Shown: one piece after another, positions 10,357-17,576 of the stretch | Numbering within the stretch: the first letter of the stretch is position 1 | How the letters are laid out: each line of letters begins with the position of its first letter | Made by a program: the position numbers and the translations under genes | The notes under the pieces: model-generated | What the model was told of the DNA's origin: nothing | The model's database searches: none | What the model saw: the letters and a program-made list of their open reading frames with translations, nothing else | Source: Plantibacter sp. PA-3-X8 | Lineage (GTDB): Bacteria > Actinomycetota > Actinomycetes > Actinomycetales > Microbacteriaceae | Direction of reading: 5' to 3' | Length of the DNA stretch: 64,000 bases | Assembly: GCF_003856975.1 (NCBI RefSeq) | Contig: NZ_CP033107.1 | Span: 1,798,001 to 1,862,000 of the forward strand

Positions 10357-10497
10357 TTACGGGGCGGGAGCGGGACCGGTGGTCGGCTCGGCGATGGGGA
10401 GGAACGTGTCCTCGCCGTCGACCTCCTGCTCGATGGAGTCCTCGGTGGTCTCGTGGTCCTCGGGGAGGTTGTCGTCGTTCGCTGCGTGCTTGCTCAT
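10357..10497 (-). CDS. Small acidic protein, 46 aa
   Basis: A 46-residue, strongly acidic protein beginning MSKHAANDDN and ending in a Pro/Ala tail. It has no membrane segment and no recognised domain, and is probably disordered. It is reported because its promoter geometry is clear: on the minus strand TATCGT (10504-10509) ends exactly 6 nt before the ATG, matching the leaderless pattern of the window. The gene lies between the muramidase and arsC. The start context ggtcgtATGAGC also occurs at the gene starting at 12258. Its function is unknown. Confidence 0.55.
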   Translation of the reverse strand: MSKHAANDDNLPEDHETTEDSIEQEVDGEDTFLPIAEPTTGPAPAP

Positions 10498-10555
10498 ACG
10501 ACCACGATACGACGGGTGTCGCGCTGGGCAATGGGGTTGCGCGCCGCAGGCGTCC

Positions 10556-11161
10556 TCAGGATGCGAAGGCGAGTGAGCGGGACATGAGTTCTTCGGTCAG
10601 GACGTCGACGGCCTTCGGGCCGACGCCGTGGATGCGGAGCAGGGCGGCGGGCGAGACCCGCGTGAGCTGCTCGAAGCGGGTGAACCCGTGCGCGCCGAGC
10701 GCTTCGTGGGCGACCGAGCCGATGGTGGCCGGGAACTCGGATGCCTCGGCGGGCACGAGTTCGACGAACAGTGCGGCGATCCGCTCCTCGATGTCGTCGC
10801 GGATGCGGCGGACGGCCTCGATGCCTTGCCCGGCCGGATCCTCGAGTTCCCAGTCCTCGTAGCGCTTGCCGGGGAAGATCGGGCAGGCGTCGCCGCAGCC
10901 CATCGTGATGACCGCATCGGACGCCCGGACGGCGTCGGTCGTGAGGATGCGGGGCACGGCTGCGGTGATGTCGATGCCGTGTTCGGCCATCGCCTCCACC
11001 GCCACGGTGTTGATCCGGTCCTTCGGTTCGCTCCCGGCCGACAGCACCTCGACCCGGTCGCCGGCGAGGGCGTCGAGGAAGCCGGCTGCGATCTGGGAGC
11101 GACCGGCGTTGTGCACGCAGACGAAGAGGACGGTGGGGGCGGTGGTGGTCGTGCTGGTCAT
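10556..11161 (-). CDS. Arsenate reductase (LMW-PTP type) with C-terminal HhH-like domain
   Basis: A 201-residue protein. Residues 9-135 form a low-molecular-weight phosphatase-fold arsenate reductase with the P-loop CVHNAGRS (nucleophile Cys15) and further cysteines in GCGDACPIF, as in thioredoxin- or mycothiol-linked ArsC. Residues of about 140-201 are extra for this family. The core LLRIHGVGPKAVDVL looks like the helix-hairpin-helix domain found in small stand-alone bacterial proteins. It would reduce arsenate to arsenite. The ATG at 11161 overlaps the stop of the TetR gene (ATGA), and GGAG lies just upstream. No arsenite pump is visible in the window, so an arsenic role for the pair is inferred. 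Confidence 0.85.
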   Translation of the reverse strand: MTSTTTTAPTVLFVCVHNAGRSQIAAGFLDALAGDRVEVLSAGSEPKDRINTVAVEAMAEHGIDITAAVPRILTTDAVRASDAVITMGCGDACPIFPGKRYEDWELEDPAGQGIEAVRRIRDDIEERIAALFVELVPAEASEFPATIGSVAHEALGAHGFTRFEQLTRVSPAALLRIHGVGPKAVDVLTEELMSRSLAFAS

Positions 11162-11757
11162 GGCGTCTCCTGGAGGTGGCGTGAGCCGAGCGCGGACGAA
11201 TGGTCGAGCAGGTCCACGAGGGCAGCGTAGCTGGTGGCGGGGTCGGCGCCGCGGGTGAAGCCGCCGACGAGCTCGAGGGACACGAAGCCGTGGAGGGCGG
11301 CCCGGACGATGCGTCCGGCGTCCGTCATCGCCACGCTGTCGAGACCGCGCCCCGCGAGTGCTCGTTCGACGAGCATCACGAGCTCGCGGTCGGCCGGCTC
11401 GCCGGTGTCGGTGCGGACGTCCTCGATCGAGAACGCGAGGGCGTACCGACCGGGATAGGTGAGGGCGAAGCGGCGGTACCCGTCGGCCAGCGCGGTGAGT
11501 GCGGAGGGCCCGCTCAGGCCGTTCGTCGCGATGTCGAGTCCGCTGGCCAGTTGGGCGAGGGCGAGTTGGGCGACGGCAGCGCGGAGGTCCTCGGTGCTGC
11601 GGACGTGCTTGAGGAGGGCCGGTGCCGAGGTGTCGAGCTCGCGGGCCAGGGCGGCGAGCGTGAGGGCGTCGGCGCCGTGCGTGTCGGCGAACTCGGCGGC
11701 TCCGACGATCACCCGTTGGCGGGAGAGCTTCGTCCGGGAAACGGGTGCATCGGTCAT
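11158..11757 (-). CDS. TetR/AcrR-family regulator
   Basis: A 199-residue TetR-type repressor. The N-terminal helix-turn-helix (about residues 10-57) includes TLAALARELDTSAPALLKHV, and the rest is the helical ligand domain, of a type often annotated as TetR_C/WHG. It is first in a two-gene operon with arsC, joined by a 4-nt overlap, so it probably regulates its own operon. The usual arsenic sensor is ArsR, so a TetR partner is unusual and leaves open what signal it detects. TAGGCT (11765-11770) ends 7 nt before the ATG. Confidence 0.87.
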   Translation of the reverse strand: MTDAPVSRTKLSRQRVIVGAAEFADTHGADALTLAALARELDTSAPALLKHVRSTEDLRAAVAQLALAQLASGLDIATNGLSGPSALTALADGYRRFALTYPGRYALAFSIEDVRTDTGEPADRELVMLVERALAGRGLDSVAMTDAGRIVRAALHGFVSLELVGGFTRGADPATSYAALVDLLDHSSALGSRHLQETP

Positions 11758-11799
11758 CGGATCGAGCCTAACGGCACGCGGCCCTGATGCCGTGCGGCT

Positions 11800-12258
11800 T
11801 CAGACCGTCGGCGGTGTGGCTTCGTGGTGGGGCGCGCCGTGCGTGCGGCGGTCCTCCTTCATGGCGGCTTCCGCGAGGTGGCGTCGGCCGCCCGCCAGTT
11901 CGTTGCGGACCTCCGCCTCGAGCGTGCGGAACGGTTCCCAGTAGTTGCCGTCGTAGTCTTCGACGATCTGGAACGTCCAGCGTCCGTCGATGACGTTGCG
12001 TCCGACCAGCTCGGTGTCGATCCGGTTGGCGAGCGCGTCGTGTCCGGCTTCGCGCAGGGCGTCCGCGGCTTCGCCGAGCGCGAGGTCCGCTTTGCCGGTC
12101 AGGCGATGGAAGCCGTAGAGCATGCCGCGCGCCTGCTCGACCACTTCGAGCGCCTCGGTCACTTTGCCGACCGCTTCCACGGTCGCGTCGTCGACCCCTG
12201 CGGGGACTCGGTGGGCGTCGTCGGGGCCGTCGGTCGCGCGGTCGTCTGCAGAACTCAT
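11800..12258 (-). CDS. Conserved hypothetical protein, 152 aa
   Basis: A 152-residue soluble protein with no signal peptide or membrane helix. The centre is predicted helical (QARGMLYGFHRLTGKADLAL, then a region around AADALREAG), followed by GRNVIDGRWTFQIVEDYD. The C-terminus is charged and His-rich. I recognise no named domain. The frame stays open to 12516, but that extension is made of extragenic repeat sequence and does not look like protein. The ATG at 12258 has CAGACT ending 6 nt before it. It lies just downstream of the TetR gene's promoter on the same strand. Confidence 0.7.
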   Translation of the reverse strand: MSSADDRATDGPDDAHRVPAGVDDATVEAVGKVTEALEVVEQARGMLYGFHRLTGKADLALGEAADALREAGHDALANRIDTELVGRNVIDGRWTFQIVEDYDGNYWEPFRTLEAEVRNELAGGRRHLAEAAMKEDRRTHGAPHHEATPPTV

Positions 12259-12367
12259 ACGACCAGTCTGTCCGGATCGGCCCCGGATGTCTGGGGCTTG
12301 CGGACGGAGGTGCACGATGTGAGCCGGCGGATGTCCTCCCGCGCACCGAGCGAGAGCACCCCGCCTG

Positions 12368-12616
12368 CCCTTCGACAGGCTCAGGGATCGAAGGGATCCG
12401 GCCGTACCGTTCCCGGCCACGGAGCCGGCGCGACCGAGGTGCCCTTCGACAGGCTCAGGGATCGAAAGCGTGCGAGCACAGTCCACCCCGGTCACTGAGC
12501 TTGTCGAAGTGCCCACGAGGACGCCTCATCGTTCCGGGCACACTTTTCTCGGTCGCTGAGCGTGTCGAAGTGCCCACGGGGAACCCTTCGACACTTCGAC
12601 AAGCTCAGTGCGGCGC
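12368..12616. repeat. Cluster of CCCTTCGACARGCTCAGGG-type extragenic repeats (left of DUF222 gene)
   Basis: The gene-free stretch 12259-12636 holds five copies of a short repeat. Forward copies with core CCCTTCGACAGGCTCAGGG start at 12368 and 12442. Reverse-type copies with core CACTGAGCTTGTCGAAGTG or close variants lie at 12491-12511 and 12552-12572. A composite copy runs from 12584 to 12610. The outer CCCT/AGGG ends can pair. The same element recurs on the other side of the HNH gene, at 29.9 kb and at 52.5 kb. No gene is seen in this stretch. Confidence 0.9.
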
Positions 12617-12636
12617 AGCCCAGGGACCGGAAACGG

Positions 12637-13908
12637 TCAGAACGGTGCGGGGTCCGGTTCGGTCCGGTGGTGTTTGCCGTCGGGTGTCGTCCAGTCGAGG
12701 ACCCCGCTGGGTCCGTGTTCGAGGTTCCACCCGGGCAGGTGCTTCATCCGGTGATGATGTCGACAGAGACAGGCGAGGTTACCGACATCCGTCGTTCCGC
12801 CGTCTTCCCATGCGACCGAGTGGTCGAGGTCGCAGGCCCGGGCTCGCCTGCCGCAGCCTGGTGCGCGACAGGTGCCGTCCCGCAGGCGGACCGCGCGTTG
12901 CAGGTCGGCCGGGACCCGGTATTGATTCCGCCCGACGGAGAGGACGGCGCCGGTTTCCGGCTGGACGAGGATCCGGGTGAAGCTGGGCGCGTTCACCGCG
13001 ATGCGAGCCGCGGTCTCGGGGTCGATCGGGCCGTAGCCATCGAGGGTGGCCGGGGCGTCGCTGACGCCGGCCATGCTCAATGCCGGGACGGTGATCTGCA
13101 CGGTGGGCTTGATGTGCTCCTGGACCTCGATCGGGTGCGGGAGCACCGGGCTCGACATCACGTCGTTCGGGGTCACGCCGGTGAGGGCGAGGGTTGCCAG
13201 GGCGTCCGCTTGCAGCTGGGCGCACGTGCGGGTGTCGCCGGCAGCGCGCGACTCCGCGGCGGCTGCTTCGACGCGCTCGATGATGCCCTGCGCGATCGGC
13301 GCCGTGGTGAAGAGGTGCACCCACGCCATGCCGTCGGCTGCGGGTTCGAACTCGACGCGGCGGTCAGCCTCGGAACGGACCGCTCGGGCGGTGATGGACT
13401 CGGGGTGGAGGCGCTCGCGGATGATGCGAGCGCGTTGCCGGAGGTACGAGACGGTCGCACCTTCGGCGACCGGCAGCACCTGCTCGAGGAACACCGCCCG
13501 CCCAGCAGCAGGGACGTCACAGAGCTGGTCGGTGATCACCTGCGCATGCCGCGCCGAGATCCGCCCCGCCTCCAGCGACGCCAGCACGACGGGTGCGTCG
13601 TTGACGAGACGTTCGGCGTCGTTCGTCGCAAGCTGGACGGTCCGCTCCGGCATCCGGGTCGCCATCGCGAGGGCCGCGCACGTTGACCGGCGTGAGAGCG
13701 CCTGACGCTCGGCCGGCGGGAAGATGGCCGGGACTGTGGCGTCCGCGAAGGCAGCCGCATAGGCGGCGGAATGGGCCAGGAGGCGCGCCTTCCGCGCGTC
13801 CAGGACGGCCTGCTGCCGGTGGATCTCAGCCCACTCGTCCGAGAACTCCGCGAGTTGCGCGGCGTATTCGTCGCCTGCGCGGGTCGCGGTTGGGGTGGTC
13901 TCGGTCAT
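12637..13908 (-). CDS. DUF222 / HNH endonuclease (13E12-repeat family)
   Basis: A 423-residue protein with a long N-terminal DUF222 region (about 1-310) and a C-terminal HNH nuclease. The nuclease shows CRAPGCGRRARACDLDH, then WEDGGTTDVGNLACLCRHHH, i.e. two CxxC-like zinc ligands plus the catalytic His and Asn/His. Proteins of this type are abundant and multicopy in high-GC actinobacteria, including the mycobacterial REP13E12 family, where they behave like mobile or repeated genes. The cellular role is not established. Here the gene sits in a nest of extragenic repeats on both sides (12368-12616 and 13981-14224). No Shine-Dalgarno or clear -10 is seen before the ATG at 13908. Confidence 0.92.
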   Translation of the reverse strand: MTETTPTATRAGDEYAAQLAEFSDEWAEIHRQQAVLDARKARLLAHSAAYAAAFADATVPAIFPPAERQALSRRSTCAALAMATRMPERTVQLATNDAERLVNDAPVVLASLEAGRISARHAQVITDQLCDVPAAGRAVFLEQVLPVAEGATVSYLRQRARIIRERLHPESITARAVRSEADRRVEFEPAADGMAWVHLFTTAPIAQGIIERVEAAAAESRAAGDTRTCAQLQADALATLALTGVTPNDVMSSPVLPHPIEVQEHIKPTVQITVPALSMAGVSDAPATLDGYGPIDPETAARIAVNAPSFTRILVQPETGAVLSVGRNQYRVPADLQRAVRLRDGTCRAPGCGRRARACDLDHSVAWEDGGTTDVGNLACLCRHHHRMKHLPGWNLEHGPSGVLDWTTPDGKHHRTEPDPAPF

Positions 13909-13980
13909 GAGACAAGTCCATCATGGACCACTGACATTCCAGATGCCGAGTCGTCTCGGATGTGGGAGTCTCCTCGTGTG

Positions 13981-14224
13981 CCCTTCGACAGGCTCAGGGA
14001 CCGGAGGAGGCATGCCGGATTCGCGGGGTTCTCCCGGGCGCCCTTCGACAAGCTCAGGGGCCGGGGAAGGTTGCGCGGAGACCGGAGTGAGTGCGGGTGC
14101 ACCTCTTCCGGTCACTGAGCTTGTCGAAGTGCCTACGAGTACCCTTCGACAGGCTCAGGGACCGGATGGGTGTCGCTGGTCTTGGATGCTTCTCCGTGCG
14201 CCCTTCGACAGGCTCAGGGAGCGG
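13981..14224. repeat. Cluster of CCCTTCGACARGCTCAGGG-type extragenic repeats (right of DUF222 gene)
   Basis: The gene-free stretch 13909-14270 holds five copies of the repeat: forward cores at 13981, 14041, 14142 and 14201, and one reverse-type copy at 14111-14131. Copies differ by one or two bases (A/G at position 11, ending GGACCGG, GGGCCGG or GAGCGG). Spacing is irregular (about 30-60 bp) and spacers are not similar, which separates it from a CRISPR array. No gene is seen in this stretch. Confidence 0.9.
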
Positions 14225-14270
14225 GGAAGGTTCAGGGATCGGACGGGTGAGACTCGTCTGCCCGGCCGGG

Positions 14271-14747
14271 CTAGTAGTTCAGGCAGCGATCCGGATCCTC
14301 GGTCTCCGGAGGATCACCCTGATACAGGGTGAAGAAGTTCTCGGCCGGGCCGGACAAGGATCCGCGGGCGTGGACGCACAGGCGCGCGAGACCGTCGTCG
14401 CTCCGCACGTCGGAGGTGATCCGGGACGTCTCGCATGCGCCGTCGCCGGGATGGAGGACGAGGTCTCGATTGGTCCCCTCGTTGTCCACCATCCAGGTCC
14501 CGGAGAAGTCGATCGGGTCGTCCGCGCGGGGGTCGTCGTCAAGACTGCACTGGACATCCGAGGGCCAGGCGGTGGCCTCGAAGGTCCCGTCGTCGGCGAG
14601 CTCGAGCCGGGTGTCCCCACCGCGCCAGGTGCCGACGGCCTCACCACGTGGCAGTCCGTACCGCGTGTCCGAGCAGGCGACGAGCGACGTGCCGAGCAGG
14701 ACTGCGAGTACGGAGGCGGTCACCCAGTGTGATGGTTTCGATTCCAC
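14271..14747 (-). CDS. Putative lipoprotein, 158 aa
   Basis: A 158-residue exported protein. A basic start, a hydrophobic core (ASVLAVLLGTSL) and the lipobox LVAC (Cys at about residue 24) predict a lipoprotein. The mature region has four further Cys and a pattern such as GEAVGTWRGGDTRLELADDG, which suggests a small lipocalin-like or META-like beta barrel, but I cannot name a family. The frame stays open to 14921 through the terminator and into tRNA-Phe, which is not credible coding. The GTG at 14747 with CAGACT ending 6 nt upstream is chosen instead. It lies downstream of the tRNA terminator on the same strand. Confidence 0.75.
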   Translation of the reverse strand: MESKPSHWVTASVLAVLLGTSLVACSDTRYGLPRGEAVGTWRGGDTRLELADDGTFEATAWPSDVQCSLDDDPRADDPIDFSGTWMVDNEGTNRDLVLHPGDGACETSRITSDVRSDDGLARLCVHARGSLSGPAENFFTLYQGDPPETEDPDRCLNY

Positions 14748-14819
14748 ACTGCGAGTCTGTCCGCCGCGGGCCAGGAGTGGCAACTCCGGTGGTGGCGTGG
14801 GTGTTCGCGGGCATCCGGG

Positions 14820-14861
14820 CAAAAAAAGAACCCCCACCATGTAGAAGCTAGGTGGGGGTTC
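14820..14861 (-). terminator. Intrinsic terminator after tRNA-Phe
   Basis: On the minus strand an 11-bp stem (GAACCCCCACC paired with GGTGGGGGTTC, arms 14828-14838 and 14851-14861) with a 12-nt loop is followed by seven Ts. It lies directly downstream of the tRNA-Phe gene and should end the leftward tRNA transcript. Confidence 0.92.
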
Positions 14862-14863
14862 CG

Positions 14864-14936
14864 TGGCTCCGACGGGCGTCGATCCCGTGACCTCACGATT
14901 TTCAGTCGTGCGCTCTACCAACTGAGCTACAGAGCC
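14864..14936 (-). tRNA. tRNA-Phe(GAA)
   Basis: A 73-nt tRNA on the minus strand. The acceptor GGCTCTG pairs with CGGAGCC, the D arm contains AGCTCAGTTGGTAGAGC, the anticodon loop is CTGAAAA (anticodon GAA), and the T loop is TCGACGC with one unusual base in the normally TTCGA context. CCA is not encoded. It is the third gene of the Glu-Asp-Phe cluster. Confidence 0.95.
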
Positions 14937-14978
14937 GAGTACATCAGCTGCACGAACGGCGACGATGTCTCAAAAGCA

Positions 14979-15004
14979 GAAGCCCTCCCTTGCGAGAGGG
15001 CTTC
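14979..15004 (-). terminator. Hairpin between tRNA-Asp and tRNA-Phe
   Basis: A 9-bp stem GAAGCCCTC/GAGGGCTTC (14979-14987 and 14996-15004) with an 8-nt loop. On the minus strand it is followed by TGCTTTTG, a weak T tract; on the plus strand by CGACCTTTT. It may be a terminator or a processing signal between the two tRNAs. Confidence 0.55.
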
Positions 15005-15014
15005 CGACCTTTTG

Positions 15015-15088
15015 CGACCCTGACGGGACTTGAACCCGCGACCTCCGCCGTGACAGGGCGGCACGCTAACCAACTGCGCTACAGGGCC
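15015..15088 (-). tRNA. tRNA-Asp(GTC)
   Basis: A 74-nt tRNA on the minus strand. The acceptor GGCCCTG pairs with CAGGGTC (one G-U), the anticodon loop CTGTCAC gives anticodon GTC, the T arm is CGCGGGTTCAAGTCCCG, and the discriminator is G as expected for tRNA-Asp. CCA is not encoded. Confidence 0.96.
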
Positions 15089-15208
15089 ATACATGTTGAA
15101 TTGCTGGTGATGCGAACCACGGTGATGCTGGTGTTACTCGGTGCTTCTCGCAGTCGCGCAGACTCACTATACCTGAATCCGAGCGGCTGTTTTTCCAGTA
15201 GTCGGTGG

Positions 15209-15281
15209 TGACCCCAACGGGATTCGAACCCGTGCTGCCGCCGTGAAAGGGCGGTGTCCTAGGCCGCTAAACGATAGGGCC
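15209..15281 (-). tRNA. tRNA-Glu(TTC)
   Basis: A 73-nt tRNA on the minus strand. The anticodon loop CTTTCAC gives anticodon TTC, the T arm is CACGGGTTCGAATCCCGT, and the acceptor GGCCCTA pairs with TGGGGTC with G-U pairs. CCA is not encoded. It is the first gene of the Glu-Asp-Phe cluster, a common actinobacterial order. Confidence 0.95.
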
Positions 15282-15507
15282 GCGAAGCCCTGAAGCTTCA
15301 TGACTACCGAGCGACAAGCATACGGATGAAACCCCCGAATCCAAAATCGGGTTCGCGGAGCAGCGATCGGCGCTCCATGCCGGATGTGACGACAGGCGCC
15401 GAATGACCACTCCACGGCCCCCGGCCGGGGTTAGCCTCTGGCGTGGACCACTCCCGGATGCCGCGGCCGACGGGAGTGTCCACAGCCGGTCCCGCCCCCC
15501 GTCGGGC

Positions 15508-15513
15508 TAGCGT
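15508..15513 (+). promoter_or_regulatory. Putative -10 box of the second M23 gene
   Basis: TAGCGT 45 nt before the M23 start would place the transcript start near 15520, leaving a 5' UTR of about 38 nt. The imperfect direct repeat ACCGATGTGACCGATGTGAC (15523-15542) lies inside this UTR. The rest of 15282-15557 holds no gene that I can support. Confidence 0.5.
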
Positions 15514-15557
15514 GGACAGTGGTACCGATGTGACCGATGTGACTGCAGCGAACCGAG

Positions 15558-16868
15558 ATGGGCCCCTACTTCATGAGCAAGAAGCTTGCCGGCGCTTGGC
15601 GCCGAAGCCGGACGGCCAACGCCGGATCGGCGTCCTCCGTGCGGTGGCGAGGACGCCTCACCGCCGCCATCGTCATGTCGCTCGCGATCGTCGGCTCCTT
15701 CGGTGTCGCCGGCCCGGCGTCGGCAGCCGACTACCCCTCGTGGGACGACGTCCAGGCCGCGAAGGGCAATGAGGCCGCCAAGGCCGCCGAGGTCACGAAC
15801 ATCAAGAACTTCATCGTCCAGTTGCAGGACGAGCTGCAGGTCGCCCAGGACGAGGCCGAGAAGCGCGGTACGGAGTTCCAGGCCGCTGAGGAGGCCTTCT
15901 TCGAGGCCGACGCCAGAGCCACCGCGATCCAGTCGCAGGCCGACGCCAAGACGGCCGAGGCCGACACCGCGACGAAGCAGGCCGGTCGGGTCGCCTCGCA
16001 GCTCTACCGCTCCGGCGGCGCCGACCTCAGCCTGAGCCTCTTCCTCGACGGCGAGAGCAAGGGCGCGACCGACCTCCTGTCGAAGCTCGGCAACATGAAC
16101 CAGGTCGCCGAGCACAGCAACGGCGTCTACGAGCAGGCGGTCGCCGCGCGCAACACCGCGGCTGCGCTCGGTGAACAGGCCGGTGTCGCCCGCGACGAGC
16201 GCGAGTCGCTCCGGCAGGCGGCGCAGGCGGCCATGGAGGCCGCCCAGGCGGCGGCGTCCGCGGCGGCGGCGAAGCTCGAGAAGAACCAGGAGCTGATCGT
16301 CACGCTGAACGCGCAGCTGACCGCGTTGCAGGACACGACGGCGAAGACGGTTCAGGACTACGAAGCCGGAGTCGCTGCGGCAAAGGCGAAGGCCGCGGCC
16401 GAAGCCGCCGCACGGGGGCAGAGCGCCGACGGCGGTCAGCTCAGCAGCCAGGGCTGGGCGATCCCGGCCTCCGGCAGCATCTCGGGCACCTACGGCTACC
16501 GCGATCCGATCTCCACGGGCGGCGGCAGCTCAGGCAGCTTCCACCGCGGCACCGACATCGCGGGCGGCTGCGGCATCCCGATCTACGCGGCGACCTCCGG
16601 CACCGTGACCTACGCCGGTTGGTACGGCACGTACGGCAACTTCATCCTCATCGACCACGGCTCCGGCGTCTCGACCGGCTACGCGCACATCGTGAACGGC
16701 GGCATCCAGGTCGGTGTCGGCTACCAGGTCTCCGCCGGACAGGTCATCGCCTACGTCGGGACGACCGGCGCCTCCACCGGCTGCCACCTGCACTTCGAGG
16801 TCCGCATCAACGGCAGTGCGATCGACGCGCAGCCGTTCATGGCCGACCGCGGGGCGCCGCTCGGCTGA
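15558..16868 (+). CDS. Secreted coiled-coil M23 metallopeptidase (paralogue 2)
   Basis: A 436-residue paralogue of the protein at 4303. It has an extended basic N-terminus, a signal peptide ending near PASAADYPSW, a long Ala/Glu/Gln coiled coil (about 60-295), a short linker without the poly-Gly tract, and a C-terminal M23 domain. Zinc ligands HRGTD and HLHFE are intact. It is predicted to be secreted and to cut peptidoglycan cross-links, possibly guided by the coiled coil to the division site as in EnvC-type proteins. The ATG at 15558 is used; an ATG 15 nt later is an alternative, and neither has a strong Shine-Dalgarno. It ends in a long perfect hairpin shared with the convergent ppa gene. 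Confidence 0.92.
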   Translation: MGPYFMSKKLAGAWRRSRTANAGSASSVRWRGRLTAAIVMSLAIVGSFGVAGPASAADYPSWDDVQAAKGNEAAKAAEVTNIKNFIVQLQDELQVAQDEAEKRGTEFQAAEEAFFEADARATAIQSQADAKTAEADTATKQAGRVASQLYRSGGADLSLSLFLDGESKGATDLLSKLGNMNQVAEHSNGVYEQAVAARNTAAALGEQAGVARDERESLRQAAQAAMEAAQAAASAAAAKLEKNQELIVTLNAQLTALQDTTAKTVQDYEAGVAAAKAKAAAEAAARGQSADGGQLSSQGWAIPASGSISGTYGYRDPISTGGGSSGSFHRGTDIAGGCGIPIYAATSGTVTYAGWYGTYGNFILIDHGSGVSTGYAHIVNGGIQVGVGYQVSAGQVIAYVGTTGASTGCHLHFEVRINGSAIDAQPFMADRGAPLG

Positions 16869-16882
16869 CCGAGCGCAGCGAC

Positions 16883-16934
16883 CCGCACGACGAAGCGGCC
16901 GGCACCCGAGGGTGCCGGCCGCTTCGTCGTGCGG
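16883..16934. terminator. Long perfect hairpin between convergent M23 and ppa genes
   Basis: Arms 16883-16906 and 16911-16934 pair over 24 bp without mismatch around a 4-nt loop. It lies between convergent genes and probably terminates both, although there is no T tract, as is common in high-GC actinobacteria. Confidence 0.8.
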
Positions 16935-16955
16935 TGTGCGGAGGTCCGCAGTGGG

Positions 16956-17447
16956 TCAGTGACCCTCCGCCTTGAGCTTGTCGAAGCCCGCGAGGATGAT
17001 CTTCTCGGCCGCTGCGGCGTCGCCCCATCCGTCGATCCGCGCCCACTTGCCGGGCTCGGTGTCCTTGTAGTGGACGAAGAAGTGCTCGATCTCGTCGCGC
17101 GTCGCCTGCGGGATGTCGGTCAGGTCCTGGATGTGCGACCAGCGCGGGTCCTTGTACTGCACGGCGATGACCTTGTCGTCGCCGCCGCCGTCGTCCGTCA
17201 TGTGCAGCACGCCGACGGGGCGGACCTTGATGCCGACGCCCGGGAAGGTCGGGAAGTCGAGCAGGACCAGGACGTCGACCGGGTCGCCGTCCTCGCCGAG
17301 GGTGTTCTCGAAGAAGCCGTAGTCGGCGGGGTAGACGAAGCTCGTGAACAGGACGCGGTCCAGGAAGACCCGACCGGTCTCGTGGTCGATCTCGTACTTG
17401 TTGCGGCTGCCCCGCGGGATCTCGATGACGGCGTCGTACTCGGCCAT
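16956..17447 (-). CDS. ppa: Inorganic pyrophosphatase
   Basis: A 163-residue family I soluble pyrophosphatase, which hydrolyses PPi to two phosphates and pulls biosynthetic reactions forward in the cytoplasm. The signature DGDPVDVLVL with its three aspartates, the N-terminal IPRGSRNKYEID and the late HYKDTEPGKW are all present. Length fits the bacterial hexameric form. The frame is open far upstream, but the ATG at 17447 matches the family N-terminus and has AAGGAG 8 nt before it. It is divergent from tilS. Confidence 0.96.
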   Translation of the reverse strand: MAEYDAVIEIPRGSRNKYEIDHETGRVFLDRVLFTSFVYPADYGFFENTLGEDGDPVDVLVLLDFPTFPGVGIKVRPVGVLHMTDDGGGDDKVIAVQYKDPRWSHIQDLTDIPQATRDEIEHFFVHYKDTEPGKWARIDGWGDAAAAEKIILAGFDKLKAEGH

Positions 17448-17506
17448 AAGCCTGCTCCTTGCGCGGTTGGATGACGTTGAGTCGGCGCGGTCGCCGACGA
17501 GGACCA

Positions 17507-17512
17507 ACCATA
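17507..17512 (-). promoter_or_regulatory. Putative -10 box of ppa
   Basis: TATGGT on the minus strand would start the ppa transcript near 17500, giving a 5' UTR of about 53 nt with the AAGGAG ribosome site near its end. The divergent tilS promoter (TAGCGT, 17564-17569) lies 50 bp away. Confidence 0.5.
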
Positions 17513-17576
17513 ACCGATGCGTCCCGGAGCGAACGGTGTGGGGAGGCGCTCGGCGCGGTGCAATAGCGTGGTCCGC

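Noticed and set aside
12368..14224. Possible CRISPR array around the HNH gene
   Set aside because: Repeats occur in both orientations, vary in sequence, and have irregular, unrelated gaps; there are no cas genes.
14748..14921. N-terminal extension of the 14271 lipoprotein
   Set aside because: It would be encoded by the tRNA terminator and by tRNA-Phe itself; the GTG at 14747 gives a proper signal peptide and promoter spacing.
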